In this document: positions 34,577 to 43,618 of the stretch, one piece after another
How the letters are laid out: each line of letters starts with the position of its first letter
Position numbering within the stretch: the stretch's first letter is position 1
From: an uncultured Bacteroidota bacterium
GTDB lineage: Bacteria > Bacteroidota > Bacteroidia > B-17B0 > Aurantibacillaceae
Assembly: GCA_903834765.1 (NCBI GenBank)
Contig: CAILKE010000069.1
Location: forward strand, 1 to 46,289
Direction of reading: 5' to 3'
DNA length: 46,289 nucleotides
Notes under the pieces: model-generated
Databases searched by the model: none
The model's input: only the letters and a program-made list of their open reading frames with translations
What the model was told of the DNA's origin: nothing
Translations under genes and position numbers: made by a program

Positions 34577-36019
34577 ATGCATCAAAAAAAGTTTGTCACA
34601 AATATTGCTTTTTTAATAGTACTGAATCTATTAATCAAACCTTTTTGGCCATTAGGGATAGAACCTGCGGTTCAAAATGCGGTTGGAAATGCGGGTTACG
34701 GTGAGTATTTCATTTTATTTAATTTTTCCTTTCTTCTCAATATTATTTTAGATTTTGGTGTAACAAATTTTAATAATAAAAACATAGCTCAAAACAATCA
34801 TTTATTGACAAAACACTTTAGTAGCTTATTTTCATTAAAGTTGGCTTTGGGTGTTATCTATTTAGCAGTTACTATTTTATTAGGTTTTTTCATGGGTTAT
34901 GAATACCGTTATATGAAACTCCTTTCTATATTGGCAGTTAATCAATTTTTAATTAGCATGATCGCTTATTTGCGCTCTAATTTGTTAGGCTTACATTTAT
35001 TTAAAACAGATAGCTTTGTTTCGGTTGCTGATAGAGTTATTATGATTGGCTTGTGTTTGATGCTCTTGTTTAGATGGTTTGGTTTACAAATAGACATCAT
35101 GACTTTTGTATATGCTCAAACCCTAGGTTATGTATTAACTGCTGTTATTGCTTTTTCAACCGTTTATTTTAAAACAGATCATTTTAAATTTACGTGGAAC
35201 TGGCCTTTCAGTTTAATGATATTGAAACAAAGTTTTCCTTTTGCTGTTTTGGTTTTATTAATGACATTCTATAACCGCTTAGATGCTGTTATGATAGAAC
35301 GTATATTACCCGCTGGTGAAGGCACAGAGAAAGCCGGTATCTACGCTAAAGCCTTTCGATTACTAGATGCTGGTAATATGATAGCATATTTATTTTCGGT
35401 GCAATTACTACCTGTTTTTAGCCGTATGATTAAATACAAAGAAAATGTGGAGCAATTGGTTAAATTGGCTTTTATTCTTTTAGTAACACCTGCGCTTATT
35501 ATATCTGTAGGCTGCTTTTTTTATGCGAATGAATTGTCGTCACTCATTAATCATGGTGTTACTGATTCGGCTACAGAGTTTAGTATTTTGATGTTTTGTT
35601 TTACGGCCGTTTCTACCACTTATATTTTCGGAACGCTTTTAACTGCTAATGGAAATTTAAAGCAATTAAACACCATGGCTATTATTGGAATTTGCATCAA
35701 TTTAATTTTAAACTTCATTTTAATTCCTCATTACAAAGCTATGGGAAGCGTCTTTAGCAGCCTTATTACACAATTTTTTACGGCAGGCATTCAAATTTAT
35801 TTCGCCTGCAAAATATTTAAGTTTAAAATGAACGTTCGGTTAATATTAGCTTTGGTTATTTTTATTGTTGGCATTGTTGCTTTTAATTATTTTTCCAAGT
35901 CCTTTACTTCCAATTGGATGATTAATTTCGTGATTATGAGTGTGTTTTGCGGGTTATGGGCTTTTGCTTCAGGATTAATTAGTATAAAATCAATTTTCAG
36001 ATTTATAAAGTATAAATGA
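34577..36019 (+). CDS. wzx: Wzx-like polysaccharide flippase (MOP superfamily)
   Basis: 480 residues, ATG at 34577, with 12-14 hydrophobic segments and the usual opening of a membrane helix followed by a GNAGYGEYFILFNFSF segment. YNRLDAVMIERILP in the middle (helix 7 region) and EKAGIYAKAFRLLDAGN match polysaccharide-type MOP flippases. It should move a lipid-linked oligosaccharide repeat across the inner membrane. The Wzz- and ligase-like genes directly downstream support this over a MATE or MurJ role. Confidence 0.88.
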   Translation: MHQKKFVTNIAFLIVLNLLIKPFWPLGIEPAVQNAVGNAGYGEYFILFNFSFLLNIILDFGVTNFNNKNIAQNNHLLTKHFSSLFSLKLALGVIYLAVTILLGFFMGYEYRYMKLLSILAVNQFLISMIAYLRSNLLGLHLFKTDSFVSVADRVIMIGLCLMLLFRWFGLQIDIMTFVYAQTLGYVLTAVIAFSTVYFKTDHFKFTWNWPFSLMILKQSFPFAVLVLLMTFYNRLDAVMIERILPAGEGTEKAGIYAKAFRLLDAGNMIAYLFSVQLLPVFSRMIKYKENVEQLVKLAFILLVTPALIISVGCFFYANELSSLINHGVTDSATEFSILMFCFTAVSTTYIFGTLLTANGNLKQLNTMAIIGICINLILNFILIPHYKAMGSVFSSLITQFFTAGIQIYFACKIFKFKMNVRLILALVIFIVGIVAFNYFSKSFTSNWMINFVIMSVFCGLWAFASGLISIKSIFRFIKYK

Positions 36020-36039
36020 TAAAATAGTATATTTGAGGG

Positions 36040-37068
36040 ATGGACGAATCAAACATTAATAACGAATCTATAAAATTATTAACGAAAATGTATAAGTGGC
36101 GTAAGCCCTTAATTATCGTGACTCTTTTAGCTGCAGCGATTTCAATTGTGTGCTCATTTTTAATTTCCCCACAATATTTAGCAACTGCAGTTGTTTTCCC
36201 TGCTCGTACCTTTTCGGTATCTAAATTACTTGTAGAACAAAACATCGGTAATCAAGAAGATTACATGGAGTTAGGCGATGAGGATGATGCTGAAAAATTA
36301 TTACAAATATTAAATTCAACTGAAATACGTAAACGAATTGCTGATGATTATAATTTATGGGAAAATTGGAAAATAAATAAAGAAGGTGATTATGCTGATC
36401 ATTATTTGAAATTGAAATGGGCTGAGATGGTTTCGTTTAAGCGAACTGATTACGTTTCTATAAGAATTGATGTTTATGATTATGTTGCAGCTAGAGCGGC
36501 TAAAATAGCTAATTCTATTGTCAGTTATGCAGATTCTGTTAAGTTTAGAATGACTAAAGAAGTTGCAAAACAAGCCCTTACTATTGTTGAAGAAGAATAC
36601 GCTAACACCATTACACGCATAACGGAGTTAGAAGATAGCTTACAAAAAATACGCGTATTAGGTGTTTTGGATTATAAAGCAGAAATAAATGCTTATTCTA
36701 AAGCTATGGCAAAGGCCGTATCTAAAGGTAATCAATCTGCTATTACTAATTTACAAGTAAAGTTAGATAACCTTAATAAATATGGTTTAGCATACGAAGG
36801 TGTTTTTCAAAATTTAAGAAAGTACCGTTTAAAATATCCTTTGATTAAACAAAAATATGACGAGGCTGTAGTTAATTACACTAAACATTTACCATCTAAA
36901 TTTATAGTTGATAAAGCAATTGCAAATGAAAAAAAGGCTAGACCTGTCCGTGCATTGATAGTTATTATCCCTACAATATCGGCATTTTTACTTGCATTAT
37001 TATATCTAATGTTTTCAGATAAATTGATAGAAATTAAAAAAAAAATAGTTATTCAATCCAAAGAATAA
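36040..37068 (+). CDS. Wzz-like chain-length determinant protein (first of two)
   Basis: 342 residues, ATG at 36040, 20 nt after the flippase stop. TM1 is at about 23-44 (LIIVTLLAAAISIVCSFLIS), followed by the SPQYLATAVVFPAR beta region, a coiled-coil arm (about 180-290), and TM2 at about 306-326. There is no cytoplasmic kinase domain, so it is a polysaccharide co-polymerase of the Wzz class rather than Wzc. The GVLDYKAEINAYSKAM segment and the Lys/Arg-rich stretch before TM2 recur in the next gene, which marks the two as paralogues. Confidence 0.85.
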   Translation: MDESNINNESIKLLTKMYKWRKPLIIVTLLAAAISIVCSFLISPQYLATAVVFPARTFSVSKLLVEQNIGNQEDYMELGDEDDAEKLLQILNSTEIRKRIADDYNLWENWKINKEGDYADHYLKLKWAEMVSFKRTDYVSIRIDVYDYVAARAAKIANSIVSYADSVKFRMTKEVAKQALTIVEEEYANTITRITELEDSLQKIRVLGVLDYKAEINAYSKAMAKAVSKGNQSAITNLQVKLDNLNKYGLAYEGVFQNLRKYRLKYPLIKQKYDEAVVNYTKHLPSKFIVDKAIANEKKARPVRALIVIIPTISAFLLALLYLMFSDKLIEIKKKIVIQSKE

Positions 37069-37085
37069 AGAAATTAAAAGAACAC

Positions 37086-38006
37086 ATGGAAAACATCAAT
37101 ACGGTTACTATTGCAAAAATTGCATTTACTCACTGGAAAAAGCTTTCTTTAGTAGCTATTATTGCTATTATACTTTCAAGCTTTTTTTCTTCTCCACTTT
37201 TTATTTCGCCAAAATATAAATCAACAACGGTTATTTTCCCTTCCAATTTAGTATCATTTAGTAATGAATCGAATACCGAGCAATTGTTGCAATTTATTAA
37301 TAGTGAAGAATTAAAAAATGCAATGGCCAAACGCTTTGATTTATATAAGCATTATGGCATTGACACTGCTGAACAAAGAGCGGTTTCTAAATTTAATGAA
37401 TATTATAATACTAATTTTTCCGCTAGTGCTACATTATACGAATCTGTTGATATTGAAGTCGTTGATGTGTCTCCTAAACTAGCTCAGAGTATGGCTATTG
37501 GTATTGTAGAAGAGGTTAATCACTTGATCCTTCAAACTAAAAAAAATATCGTAGCCGAATATGTGAAAACATATTCTAATCAGCTAAAAATTAAAAAATC
37601 AGAAATTGATTCAATTGAAGCTAAATTAAAATATATGCGTGTCAACTATGGCTTACTTGATTACAGGGCTCAAGCAAAAGTAATTAGTAAACGAATGGGA
37701 AAAAAATCAATGTCCGAAATTGATTCGAAAACAATGAAAGCATTGCAAGAACATGGTGGAGATTATGAACTATTACATAATCAATTAGACATTGAATTAA
37801 ATTCGTATAAAGATATAAAATCTGCTTACGATAAAAATATGTTAGATTATAATGGTAAATTGAGTTACACTTCTGTTGTTTCTAAAGCTAATTTACCAGA
37901 TAAAAAATGTGCACCCATGCGTTTGGTTATTGTTGTTTTATTCACGTTATCTTCGCTATTATTAGCATTAACGATACTTTTGTTTAATACTAAAAAACAA
38001 AACTAA
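37086..38006 (+). CDS. Wzz-like chain-length determinant protein (second of two)
   Basis: 306 residues, ATG at 37086, 17 nt after its paralogue. Same layout: TM1 about 18-38, ISPKYKSTTVIFPSNLVS, helical arm, and TM2 about 280-300. It keeps a YGLLDYRAQAKVISKRM segment equivalent to that of the upstream protein. Two Wzz-type proteins next to one flippase and one polymerase/ligase could form a mixed complex or set two chain lengths; this is inference. Confidence 0.82.
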   Translation: MENINTVTIAKIAFTHWKKLSLVAIIAIILSSFFSSPLFISPKYKSTTVIFPSNLVSFSNESNTEQLLQFINSEELKNAMAKRFDLYKHYGIDTAEQRAVSKFNEYYNTNFSASATLYESVDIEVVDVSPKLAQSMAIGIVEEVNHLILQTKKNIVAEYVKTYSNQLKIKKSEIDSIEAKLKYMRVNYGLLDYRAQAKVISKRMGKKSMSEIDSKTMKALQEHGGDYELLHNQLDIELNSYKDIKSAYDKNMLDYNGKLSYTSVVSKANLPDKKCAPMRLVIVVLFTLSSLLLALTILLFNTKKQN

Positions 38007-38007
38007 T

Positions 38008-39447
38008 TTGCTAAAGCTTAAAAATACTTATGTATTTTATTTCATTGTAGTTAGCTACATTTTAATTAATTCTTACGTACTAGTATTTGATAGAGGTAAT
38101 TTTTATTTTTATAATTTACTTCCTGCCCTTATTTTAGTTGTATTACTAGCTGTTTTCGATATAGAAAAAATCATGTATCTCATGGTATTTTCTACACCCT
38201 TAGCTATTACCCTCAAAGAATTAGGCTATTCGGAGGGTTTAAATTTAAGTTTACCGTCAGAACCATTAATGATAGGAATTACCTTTGTGTATTTTTTAAA
38301 TGAAGTTAGTAATGGCATTACTGATAAACGGATTTTAAGACATCCCATTACCATTATTATTTTTATTCAAATGGCTTGGATGCTGATAACAACACTTACC
38401 AGCGAGTTGCCAATCATCTCTATCAAATTTATTTTAGCACGAACTTGGTTTTTAACTTCTTGTTATTTTATTGCAACTCAGTTTTTTAAAAAACGACAAG
38501 CAATCATTAATCACCTGTTGTTTTATGCTGCTGCTCTTGCTATAGTTGCTATCATTACAACTGTTAAACACGCAGCTTATGGCTTTGATGAAAAAACAGC
38601 AGATTGGATTGTATCTCCGTTTTACAATGATCATACTGCTTATGGTGCTGCCTTAGCAATGTACATCCCTATTACTTGCGGCTTAATTTTAATGAAAGAC
38701 ATTCCAATCAAAATAAAAACATTGAGTTTAGCTTTGTTAACTATTTTTTTAATTTCCATAGTTGTATCGTATGCGCGAGCAGGATGGCTCAGTTTAGCTG
38801 TTTCTTTATGTGTTTTGGCAACATTAATAGTTGGTATAAAGTTTCGTACCATCTTATTTACAATTCTTGGGGGTGCATTAATTTTCTTATCATTTCAATC
38901 GGAATTACTAATGGTGTTAGGAAGAAACAATACAGACTCTGACGGTGATTTTATGGCGAACATTGAATCTATGACCAACATTTCAACCGACGTATCAAAT
39001 GTAGAGCGTTTAAATAGATGGAGCTGCGCCATACGTATGTTTGAAGAAAAACCTTATTTTGGACATGGTCCAGGCACGTATCAATTTTTATATGCGCCTT
39101 ATCAAAAAAGTAGTCAAAAAACAGTAATCTCTACCAATTTTGGTAATAAAGGAAATGCGCATAGCGAGTACTTAGGTCCTTTATCAGAGCAAGGTTTAGT
39201 GGGCGCACTCATTGTTTTATCTTTAGTGTTAGCAGTCATGTTTTTAGGATACCGTTTGGTATACAACATTAAAGAGAGGCCTTTGAAAATATTAACAATT
39301 TGTATATTGATGGGACTGAGCACTTATTTTGTGCATGGCTTTTTAAATAATTTCTTAGATACCGACAAAGCATCTGTTCCATTTTGGGGATTTTTAGCCA
39401 TGTTGGTGTGTATCGATGTTTATCAAAAAGATAAGGTCGTACTTTAA
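38008..39447 (+). CDS. O-antigen ligase/polymerase family membrane protein (Wzy_C)
   Basis: 479 residues. Start is TTG at 38008, 1 nt after the previous stop; no early in-frame ATG exists. About 12 hydrophobic segments, with the large periplasmic loop of the Wzy_C domain before the last helices (VERLNRWSCAIRMFEEKPYFGHGPG, read here as loop start, and GNAHSEYLGPLSEQGLVGA with the conserved His). YARAGWLSLAV is a typical arginine-bearing helix edge. It could polymerise repeats (Wzy) or ligate chains to an acceptor (WaaL); the neighbours with flippase and Wzz favour Wzy. Confidence 0.88.
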   Translation: MLKLKNTYVFYFIVVSYILINSYVLVFDRGNFYFYNLLPALILVVLLAVFDIEKIMYLMVFSTPLAITLKELGYSEGLNLSLPSEPLMIGITFVYFLNEVSNGITDKRILRHPITIIIFIQMAWMLITTLTSELPIISIKFILARTWFLTSCYFIATQFFKKRQAIINHLLFYAAALAIVAIITTVKHAAYGFDEKTADWIVSPFYNDHTAYGAALAMYIPITCGLILMKDIPIKIKTLSLALLTIFLISIVVSYARAGWLSLAVSLCVLATLIVGIKFRTILFTILGGALIFLSFQSELLMVLGRNNTDSDGDFMANIESMTNISTDVSNVERLNRWSCAIRMFEEKPYFGHGPGTYQFLYAPYQKSSQKTVISTNFGNKGNAHSEYLGPLSEQGLVGALIVLSLVLAVMFLGYRLVYNIKERPLKILTICILMGLSTYFVHGFLNNFLDTDKASVPFWGFLAMLVCIDVYQKDKVVL

Positions 39448-39986
39448 TGGAATCAAGGATTATACAGCAAACCGAAAAGTGGATTAAGTCTGTAGTGATT
39501 GATTTAAATTTTTGTCCCTTTGCAGCGAAAGCACTTCTTAAAAAAAGTGTCCGTTATCTTGTTTTAAAAGATGTAGATGTTAAACAAAGTTTAGAAGTTC
39601 TCGTTCAAGAGTTTGAATTCTTAAATAATCACGATGACATAGAAACAACCTTTATTATTTTCGCCAATGATTATGTTGATTTTAAGGACTATTTGCAATT
39701 AGTGAAAAAGGCTGAAAAAACAATCACTAAGGAAGATTACGATGGGATTTATCAAGTAGCTAGTTTTCATCCCGATTATTGTTTTGCCGGTTCAGATAGT
39801 GATGACGCAGCCAATTATACCAATCGTTCTTTGTATCCTATGTTACACATATTGCGTGAAGACAGCTTAACGAAGGCTTTAGCTCTTTATCCTTCTCCTG
39901 AATTAATTCCAGAACATAACATCGCTTTAGCTCGGCAAAAAGGATTGCAGTATATGCAAATGCTAAGAGCAGCTTGTATGGGTTAG
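39447..39986 (+). CDS. DUF1415 family protein
   Basis: 179 residues, ATG at 39447 in a TAATG overlap with the ligase stop. Recognised by the LNFCPFAAKAL block near residue 21, FHPDYCFAG and the SLYPMLHILREDSLTKAL segment, all features of DUF1415. It has no signal peptide or membrane helix, so cytoplasmic. The conserved Cys residues (FCPF, DYCF) are the likely functional site, but no function is known for the family. Translational coupling to a polysaccharide gene may be only an operon accident. Confidence 0.85.
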   Translation: MESRIIQQTEKWIKSVVIDLNFCPFAAKALLKKSVRYLVLKDVDVKQSLEVLVQEFEFLNNHDDIETTFIIFANDYVDFKDYLQLVKKAEKTITKEDYDGIYQVASFHPDYCFAGSDSDDAANYTNRSLYPMLHILREDSLTKALALYPSPELIPEHNIALARQKGLQYMQMLRAACMG

Positions 39987-39994
39987 TATTGGCA

Positions 39995-40048
39995 GACCTT
40001 CAAGGTTTTCAAAACCTTGAAGGTCTTTTAAAACCTTGAAGGTCTTTT
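39995..40048. repeat. Palindromic intergenic repeat, likely bidirectional terminator
   Basis: A 15-base arm (39995-40009) and its exact complement (40011-40025) are separated by a single base. The second arm with its TTTT is then repeated in tandem (19-base copies 40011-40029 and 40030-40048). The element lies exactly between the convergent DUF1415 and ftsK stops, so it can fold as a terminator for both. Similar AAAACCTTGAAGGTC palindromes are, from memory, spread through many Bacteroidota genomes. Confidence 0.85.
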
Positions 40049-40053
40049 AAAAT

Positions 40054-42696
40054 CTATCCTTTAATATTTCGGATAATTTCATCAAGCTGAGCCATGTCTT
40101 TGCAACGAACTTCTCGTGCTTTAGACCCTTCGAAACCACCAATAATTCCAGCTGCTTCCAGTTGATCCACAATACGGCCTGCACGGTTATAACCTAATTT
40201 TAATTTGCGTTGCAAGAAGGATGCAGAACCTTGTTGGAATTGTACAACTAATTTAGCCGACTCTTCAAACATTTTATCACGTTCACTTAAATCGACTTCA
40301 TCTTTTCCTAAAGAACCATCTTCACCTATATACTCAGGTAATAAGAAGGCAGAAGGGTAGGCGCGTTGAGATCCAATAAACTCCGTAATTTTTTCAGCTT
40401 CAGGTGTATCCACAAAGGCACATTGTATACGAATCAAATCATTGCCTGTGCTTAATAACATATCACCTCGCCCTATTAATTGCTCAGCTCCTCCGGCATC
40501 TAAGATTGTACGACTATCAATTTTACTTGTCACACGGAAGGCTATTCGTGCTGGGAAGTTAGCCTTAATAGTACCAGTAATAATATTAACGGATGGACGT
40601 TGGGTGGCAATAATTAAGTGTATGCCGATAGCACGCGCTAGTTGCGCTAAACGAGCAATGGGTGTTTCAACTTCTTTACCCGCAGTCATAATTAAATCAG
40701 CAAACTCATCTACTACCAATACTATGTATGGCAAGTATTTATGTCCTTCGTTTGGATTTAATTTACGATTGATAAACTTCACATTGTACTCTTTGATATT
40801 ACGTACCTGTGCATCTTGCAATAACGCATAACGGTTATCCATTTCTATACACAATGAATTTAACGTATGTATAACCTTGGTATTATCTGTGATAATGGCG
40901 TCTTCGGAGTTTGGTAACTTCGCTAAAAAGTGACGTTCAATTTTATTGAACAACGTTAACTCTACTTTTTTAGGATCTACTAACACAAACTTTATTTGCG
41001 CAGGATGTTTTTTGTAAAGTAAAGAAACTAAAATAGCATTTAATCCAACCGACTTCCCTTGTCCTGTAGCACCCGCCATAAGCAAGTGAGGCATCTTAGC
41101 TAAATCAGCAATAAAAATTTCGTTATTGATGGTTTTACCTAATGCAATAGGTAAATCATGAGTTGTATTTTGAAACTTTTCAGAAGCAATGATGTTGCGC
41201 ATTGGCACCATTTCCGGTGTTTGGTTTGGAACTTCAATACCAATAGTTCCTCTGCCAGGTATTGGCGCAATAATACGAATACCAAGAGCTGCTAAGCTTA
41301 GGGCAATATCATCTTCTAAGTTTTTGATTTTAGAAATACGAACACCTGCGGCAGGTACAATTTCATATAAAGTTACTGTAGGCCCAACTGTTGCAGAAAT
41401 ACGCGCAATTTCGATCCCGTAATTTTTAAGGGTATTTACAATACGATCTTTATTAGCCGTTAATTCTTCATTGCTAACCTTTGCATTACCTGTTCCATAA
41501 TCAATTAATAACTCGGGACTTGGAAATTGGTAATTACCCAAATCAAGAGTAGGGTCGTATTGCCCAAATTTTTCAACCAACTGAGAGGCTTTCAATTCAT
41601 CATCTAACGAAATAGAAGAAACAGGTTCTTCTTCTTTTACAAATTCGGGTTCAGTAATAATTTCATCAGCACTAGGATTATTAATCTCGAATTCTAAAGA
41701 AGTTGGTTCAACAGGTGTTTCAGTAGTTGTGCTCAATTCTAGAGCTGCTGGTTGATCTTGCTCAATAATTGGGTCTTCTTCAGTAGGATCTGCATTGGGA
41801 GATAAGACTTCAAAATTCAATAAAGCTTCCTCTTCTTCTTTGCTGTATGAAGGCTCTTGTTCAAAAATAGTTGATGCATGCGGATTGAGGTCGTTGGCCG
41901 TAGATTTTAATTCTTCTTCAATGATATCTTCTCCATCAGCATTTGGTATCATATCTTTGGTGACACGAAAAGATAAGTTGATACTCAGCACCAAAAACGC
42001 TAACATCGAAAATGCTAAAATAGCAACTGTGCCTATCTTTCCAACATAGTTCCCTAACTGTTGATTTAAAATATAACCATATCCACCACCTAGAAAAAAC
42101 AATTTATCGTGAAATAAAAAGGCTAAGGTTAAACTTACCCATACCATCATAAACAGCCATTTAGCAGTAAATAAAGAAGGTTTGGTAATTTGTTTATTCA
42201 AAACTTTTTGTAATCCGTAAATAACAAATACTGGCACTAAAATAAAGGATGCAACTCCAAACCATCTATACATAAACAAATGCGACACAAGCGCTCCTAA
42301 TTTACCTAACCAATTATATACTTTGGTTTCGATGGCAAATAATTCGGAAAGAGGCGCTAATACTTTATCTTGATCTTTATCCCAGGTGAATATGTAAGAT
42401 AGAAGCGCAATAAATAAATAAATACCAGCTAAGATTAAAATTAACCCAATCAATTTTTGAGTGCGTTCGTCTTTATATACATTAACCGTTTTGTTCCAAC
42501 GTTCCAACAAAGACACTTTAGATTCCGTATTTGATTTTTTGGTTTCGGCTCTGGTATTAGCGGTTTTAGCCGATTTAGGTTTACTTTTAGTGGTTGAAGA
42601 TATAGTCTCTTCAATATCATTTTTAGAGTGCGCAGTTTCTGAAGCATTCACTTCCTCTTCGGCTTTTTCTCTGAATTTATTTTTAGTTGTTGCCAT
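40054..42696 (-). CDS. ftsK: DNA translocase FtsK/SpoIIIE
   Basis: 880 residues, ATG at 42696. A Lys/Ser/Thr-rich N-terminus leads into about four membrane helices (82-104, 146-162, 180-198, 220-240), then an acidic linker (255-370) and the motor domain with Walker A GATGQGKS (542-549) and VLVVDEFADLI as Walker B. The C-terminal winged-helix gamma domain (about 815-880; SASFLQRKLKLGYNRAGRIVDQLE) reads KOPS-like polarity sites. It pumps chromosomal DNA at the septum and activates XerCD resolution. Confidence 0.97.
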   Translation of the reverse strand: MATTKNKFREKAEEEVNASETAHSKNDIEETISSTTKSKPKSAKTANTRAETKKSNTESKVSLLERWNKTVNVYKDERTQKLIGLILILAGIYLFIALLSYIFTWDKDQDKVLAPLSELFAIETKVYNWLGKLGALVSHLFMYRWFGVASFILVPVFVIYGLQKVLNKQITKPSLFTAKWLFMMVWVSLTLAFLFHDKLFFLGGGYGYILNQQLGNYVGKIGTVAILAFSMLAFLVLSINLSFRVTKDMIPNADGEDIIEEELKSTANDLNPHASTIFEQEPSYSKEEEEALLNFEVLSPNADPTEEDPIIEQDQPAALELSTTTETPVEPTSLEFEINNPSADEIITEPEFVKEEEPVSSISLDDELKASQLVEKFGQYDPTLDLGNYQFPSPELLIDYGTGNAKVSNEELTANKDRIVNTLKNYGIEIARISATVGPTVTLYEIVPAAGVRISKIKNLEDDIALSLAALGIRIIAPIPGRGTIGIEVPNQTPEMVPMRNIIASEKFQNTTHDLPIALGKTINNEIFIADLAKMPHLLMAGATGQGKSVGLNAILVSLLYKKHPAQIKFVLVDPKKVELTLFNKIERHFLAKLPNSEDAIITDNTKVIHTLNSLCIEMDNRYALLQDAQVRNIKEYNVKFINRKLNPNEGHKYLPYIVLVVDEFADLIMTAGKEVETPIARLAQLARAIGIHLIIATQRPSVNIITGTIKANFPARIAFRVTSKIDSRTILDAGGAEQLIGRGDMLLSTGNDLIRIQCAFVDTPEAEKITEFIGSQRAYPSAFLLPEYIGEDGSLGKDEVDLSERDKMFEESAKLVVQFQQGSASFLQRKLKLGYNRAGRIVDQLEAAGIIGGFEGSKAREVRCKDMAQLDEIIRNIKG

Positions 42697-42999
42697 GGCT
42701 TATAGTCTTTAAAAATAACGTAAAGTCAATGTTTTTGAGACTCATACTCAAAATGTTTTAAACGAAGGATTGTTTAATTCGTTGATGGTTAAATCCTCGG
42801 ACTTCTTTCATCTTTTAACTATCACTTCGAATAGCGATTAATTTATCAATATTCTTGGCTTCTTTTTGATGTTAGTATTTAAATTTAAAAATGCTTATCA
42901 CGAATGATATTATTTGATAAAATTCCTATATTGTATATTAATAATTTACAGGCAAGCCGAAACCTATAAAAAAGGCATTCATTTTAAAAAATAAAAATT
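42697..42999. other. Intergenic region upstream of ftsK and the repeat protein gene
   Basis: 303 bases between two divergent genes. It must hold the promoters for both. I see no ORF, no tRNA and no convincing TAnnTTTG box. A TTTG at 42914-42917 upstream of the repeat-protein gene has no good -7 partner, and a short imperfect hairpin near 42830-42847 is too weak to call. Confidence 0.6.
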
Positions 43000-43419
43000 A
43001 TGAAAAAACTAGCACTAAGTATTACCGTGATTTTATTATTAATCACAAGTCTTTCAACATTAAAAGCTCAAGAACTAAGAAATGGTTCTGGAAACAGTAC
43101 AGGCAAAATTGATTCAGATGGAACTATCAGAAATGGTTCTGGAAACAGCGTTGGTAAAATTGATTCAGATGGAACAATCAGAAATAAATCAGGAAACAGC
43201 ATCGGAAAAATTGATTCGGATGGCACAATCAGAAACTCTTCAGGAAACAGTTTCGGTAAAGTGGATTCTGATGGAACAGTAAGAAACTCATCAGGAAACA
43301 GTATCGGAAAAATTGATTCTGATGGAACCGTTAGAAACAGTTCAGGAAATAGTATCGGAAGCGCTAGAGGTGTTTCTAAAGGTGCTGCGGCTGTGGTTTT
43401 CTTCTTCTTTTCTTTTTAA
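43000..43419 (+). CDS. Secreted 17-residue-repeat protein (beta-flower-like)
   Basis: 139 residues, ATG at 43000. Signal peptide at 1-24 ending in LKA-QE. Then five 17-residue repeats of the RNxSGNSxGKIDSDGTI type (27-43, 44-60, 61-77, 78-94, 95-111) and a sixth partial one, closing with a hydrophobic VVFFFFSF end. Similar small repeat proteins with an aromatic end occur in Bacteroidota, some called '5-fold beta-flower' proteins; five repeats would suit a five-bladed fold. Exported, function unknown. Confidence 0.8.
   Translation: MKKLALSITVILLLITSLSTLKAQELRNGSGNSTGKIDSDGTIRNGSGNSVGKIDSDGTIRNKSGNSIGKIDSDGTIRNSSGNSFGKVDSDGTVRNSSGNSIGKIDSDGTVRNSSGNSIGSARGVSKGAAAVVFFFFSF
43078..43362 (+). repeat. 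51-bp tandem repeat inside the repeat protein gene
   Basis: Five full 51-base units starting at 43078, 43129, 43180, 43231 and 43282, and a partial sixth from 43333, each encoding a 17-residue unit. DNA identity between units is high enough that copy number could change by recombination. Confidence 0.9.
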
Positions 43420-43443
43420 TTCATTTTATATTCTCCTTTCATA

Positions 43444-43478
43444 CATCCTCGTCTATCATTGTATAGCGAGGATGTTTT
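43444..43478 (+). terminator. Intrinsic terminator after the repeat protein gene
   Basis: Eight-base GC-containing stem (43444-43451 with 43467-43474) continued by four inner pairs after a bulge, with a 6-nt loop and followed by TTTT. It lies 24 nt after the stop codon. Confidence 0.8.
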
Positions 43479-43570
43479 GCTTTAGACGAGTGTCATACAT
43501 AAATCAGTAACGATAATGATTAACGAACTTTACATCAAAAAATTCAATTAGTAGTAAGTCCATTTTCTAT

Positions 43571-43601
43571 TTTGAAAATCAACTCTTTTTTATTATTTTT
43601 A
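43571..43601 (+). promoter_or_regulatory. Candidate promoter of the toxin-antitoxin pair
   Basis: TTTG at 43571-43574, 19 nt, then TATTTTTA at 43594-43601, seven of eight bases of the TTTG/TAnnTTTG promoter pattern. It is 17 nt before the antitoxin ATG. Confidence 0.35.
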
Positions 43602-43618
43602 GTCTAAATTTAAGAATC

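Noticed and set aside
36028-36035. TATATTTG box just upstream of the first Wzz-like ATG
   Set aside because: It ends only 4 nt before the ATG, so transcription would start inside the codon region; more likely chance in AT-rich DNA, and the gene is 20 nt after the flippase.
40442-40831. Plus-strand 129-codon frame opposite ftsK
   Set aside because: Antisense to the conserved FtsK motor domain; low-complexity translation without a domain.
43078-43362. Possible CRISPR-like direct repeats
   Set aside because: The repeats are contiguous 51-base coding units without spacers, in frame within one protein.
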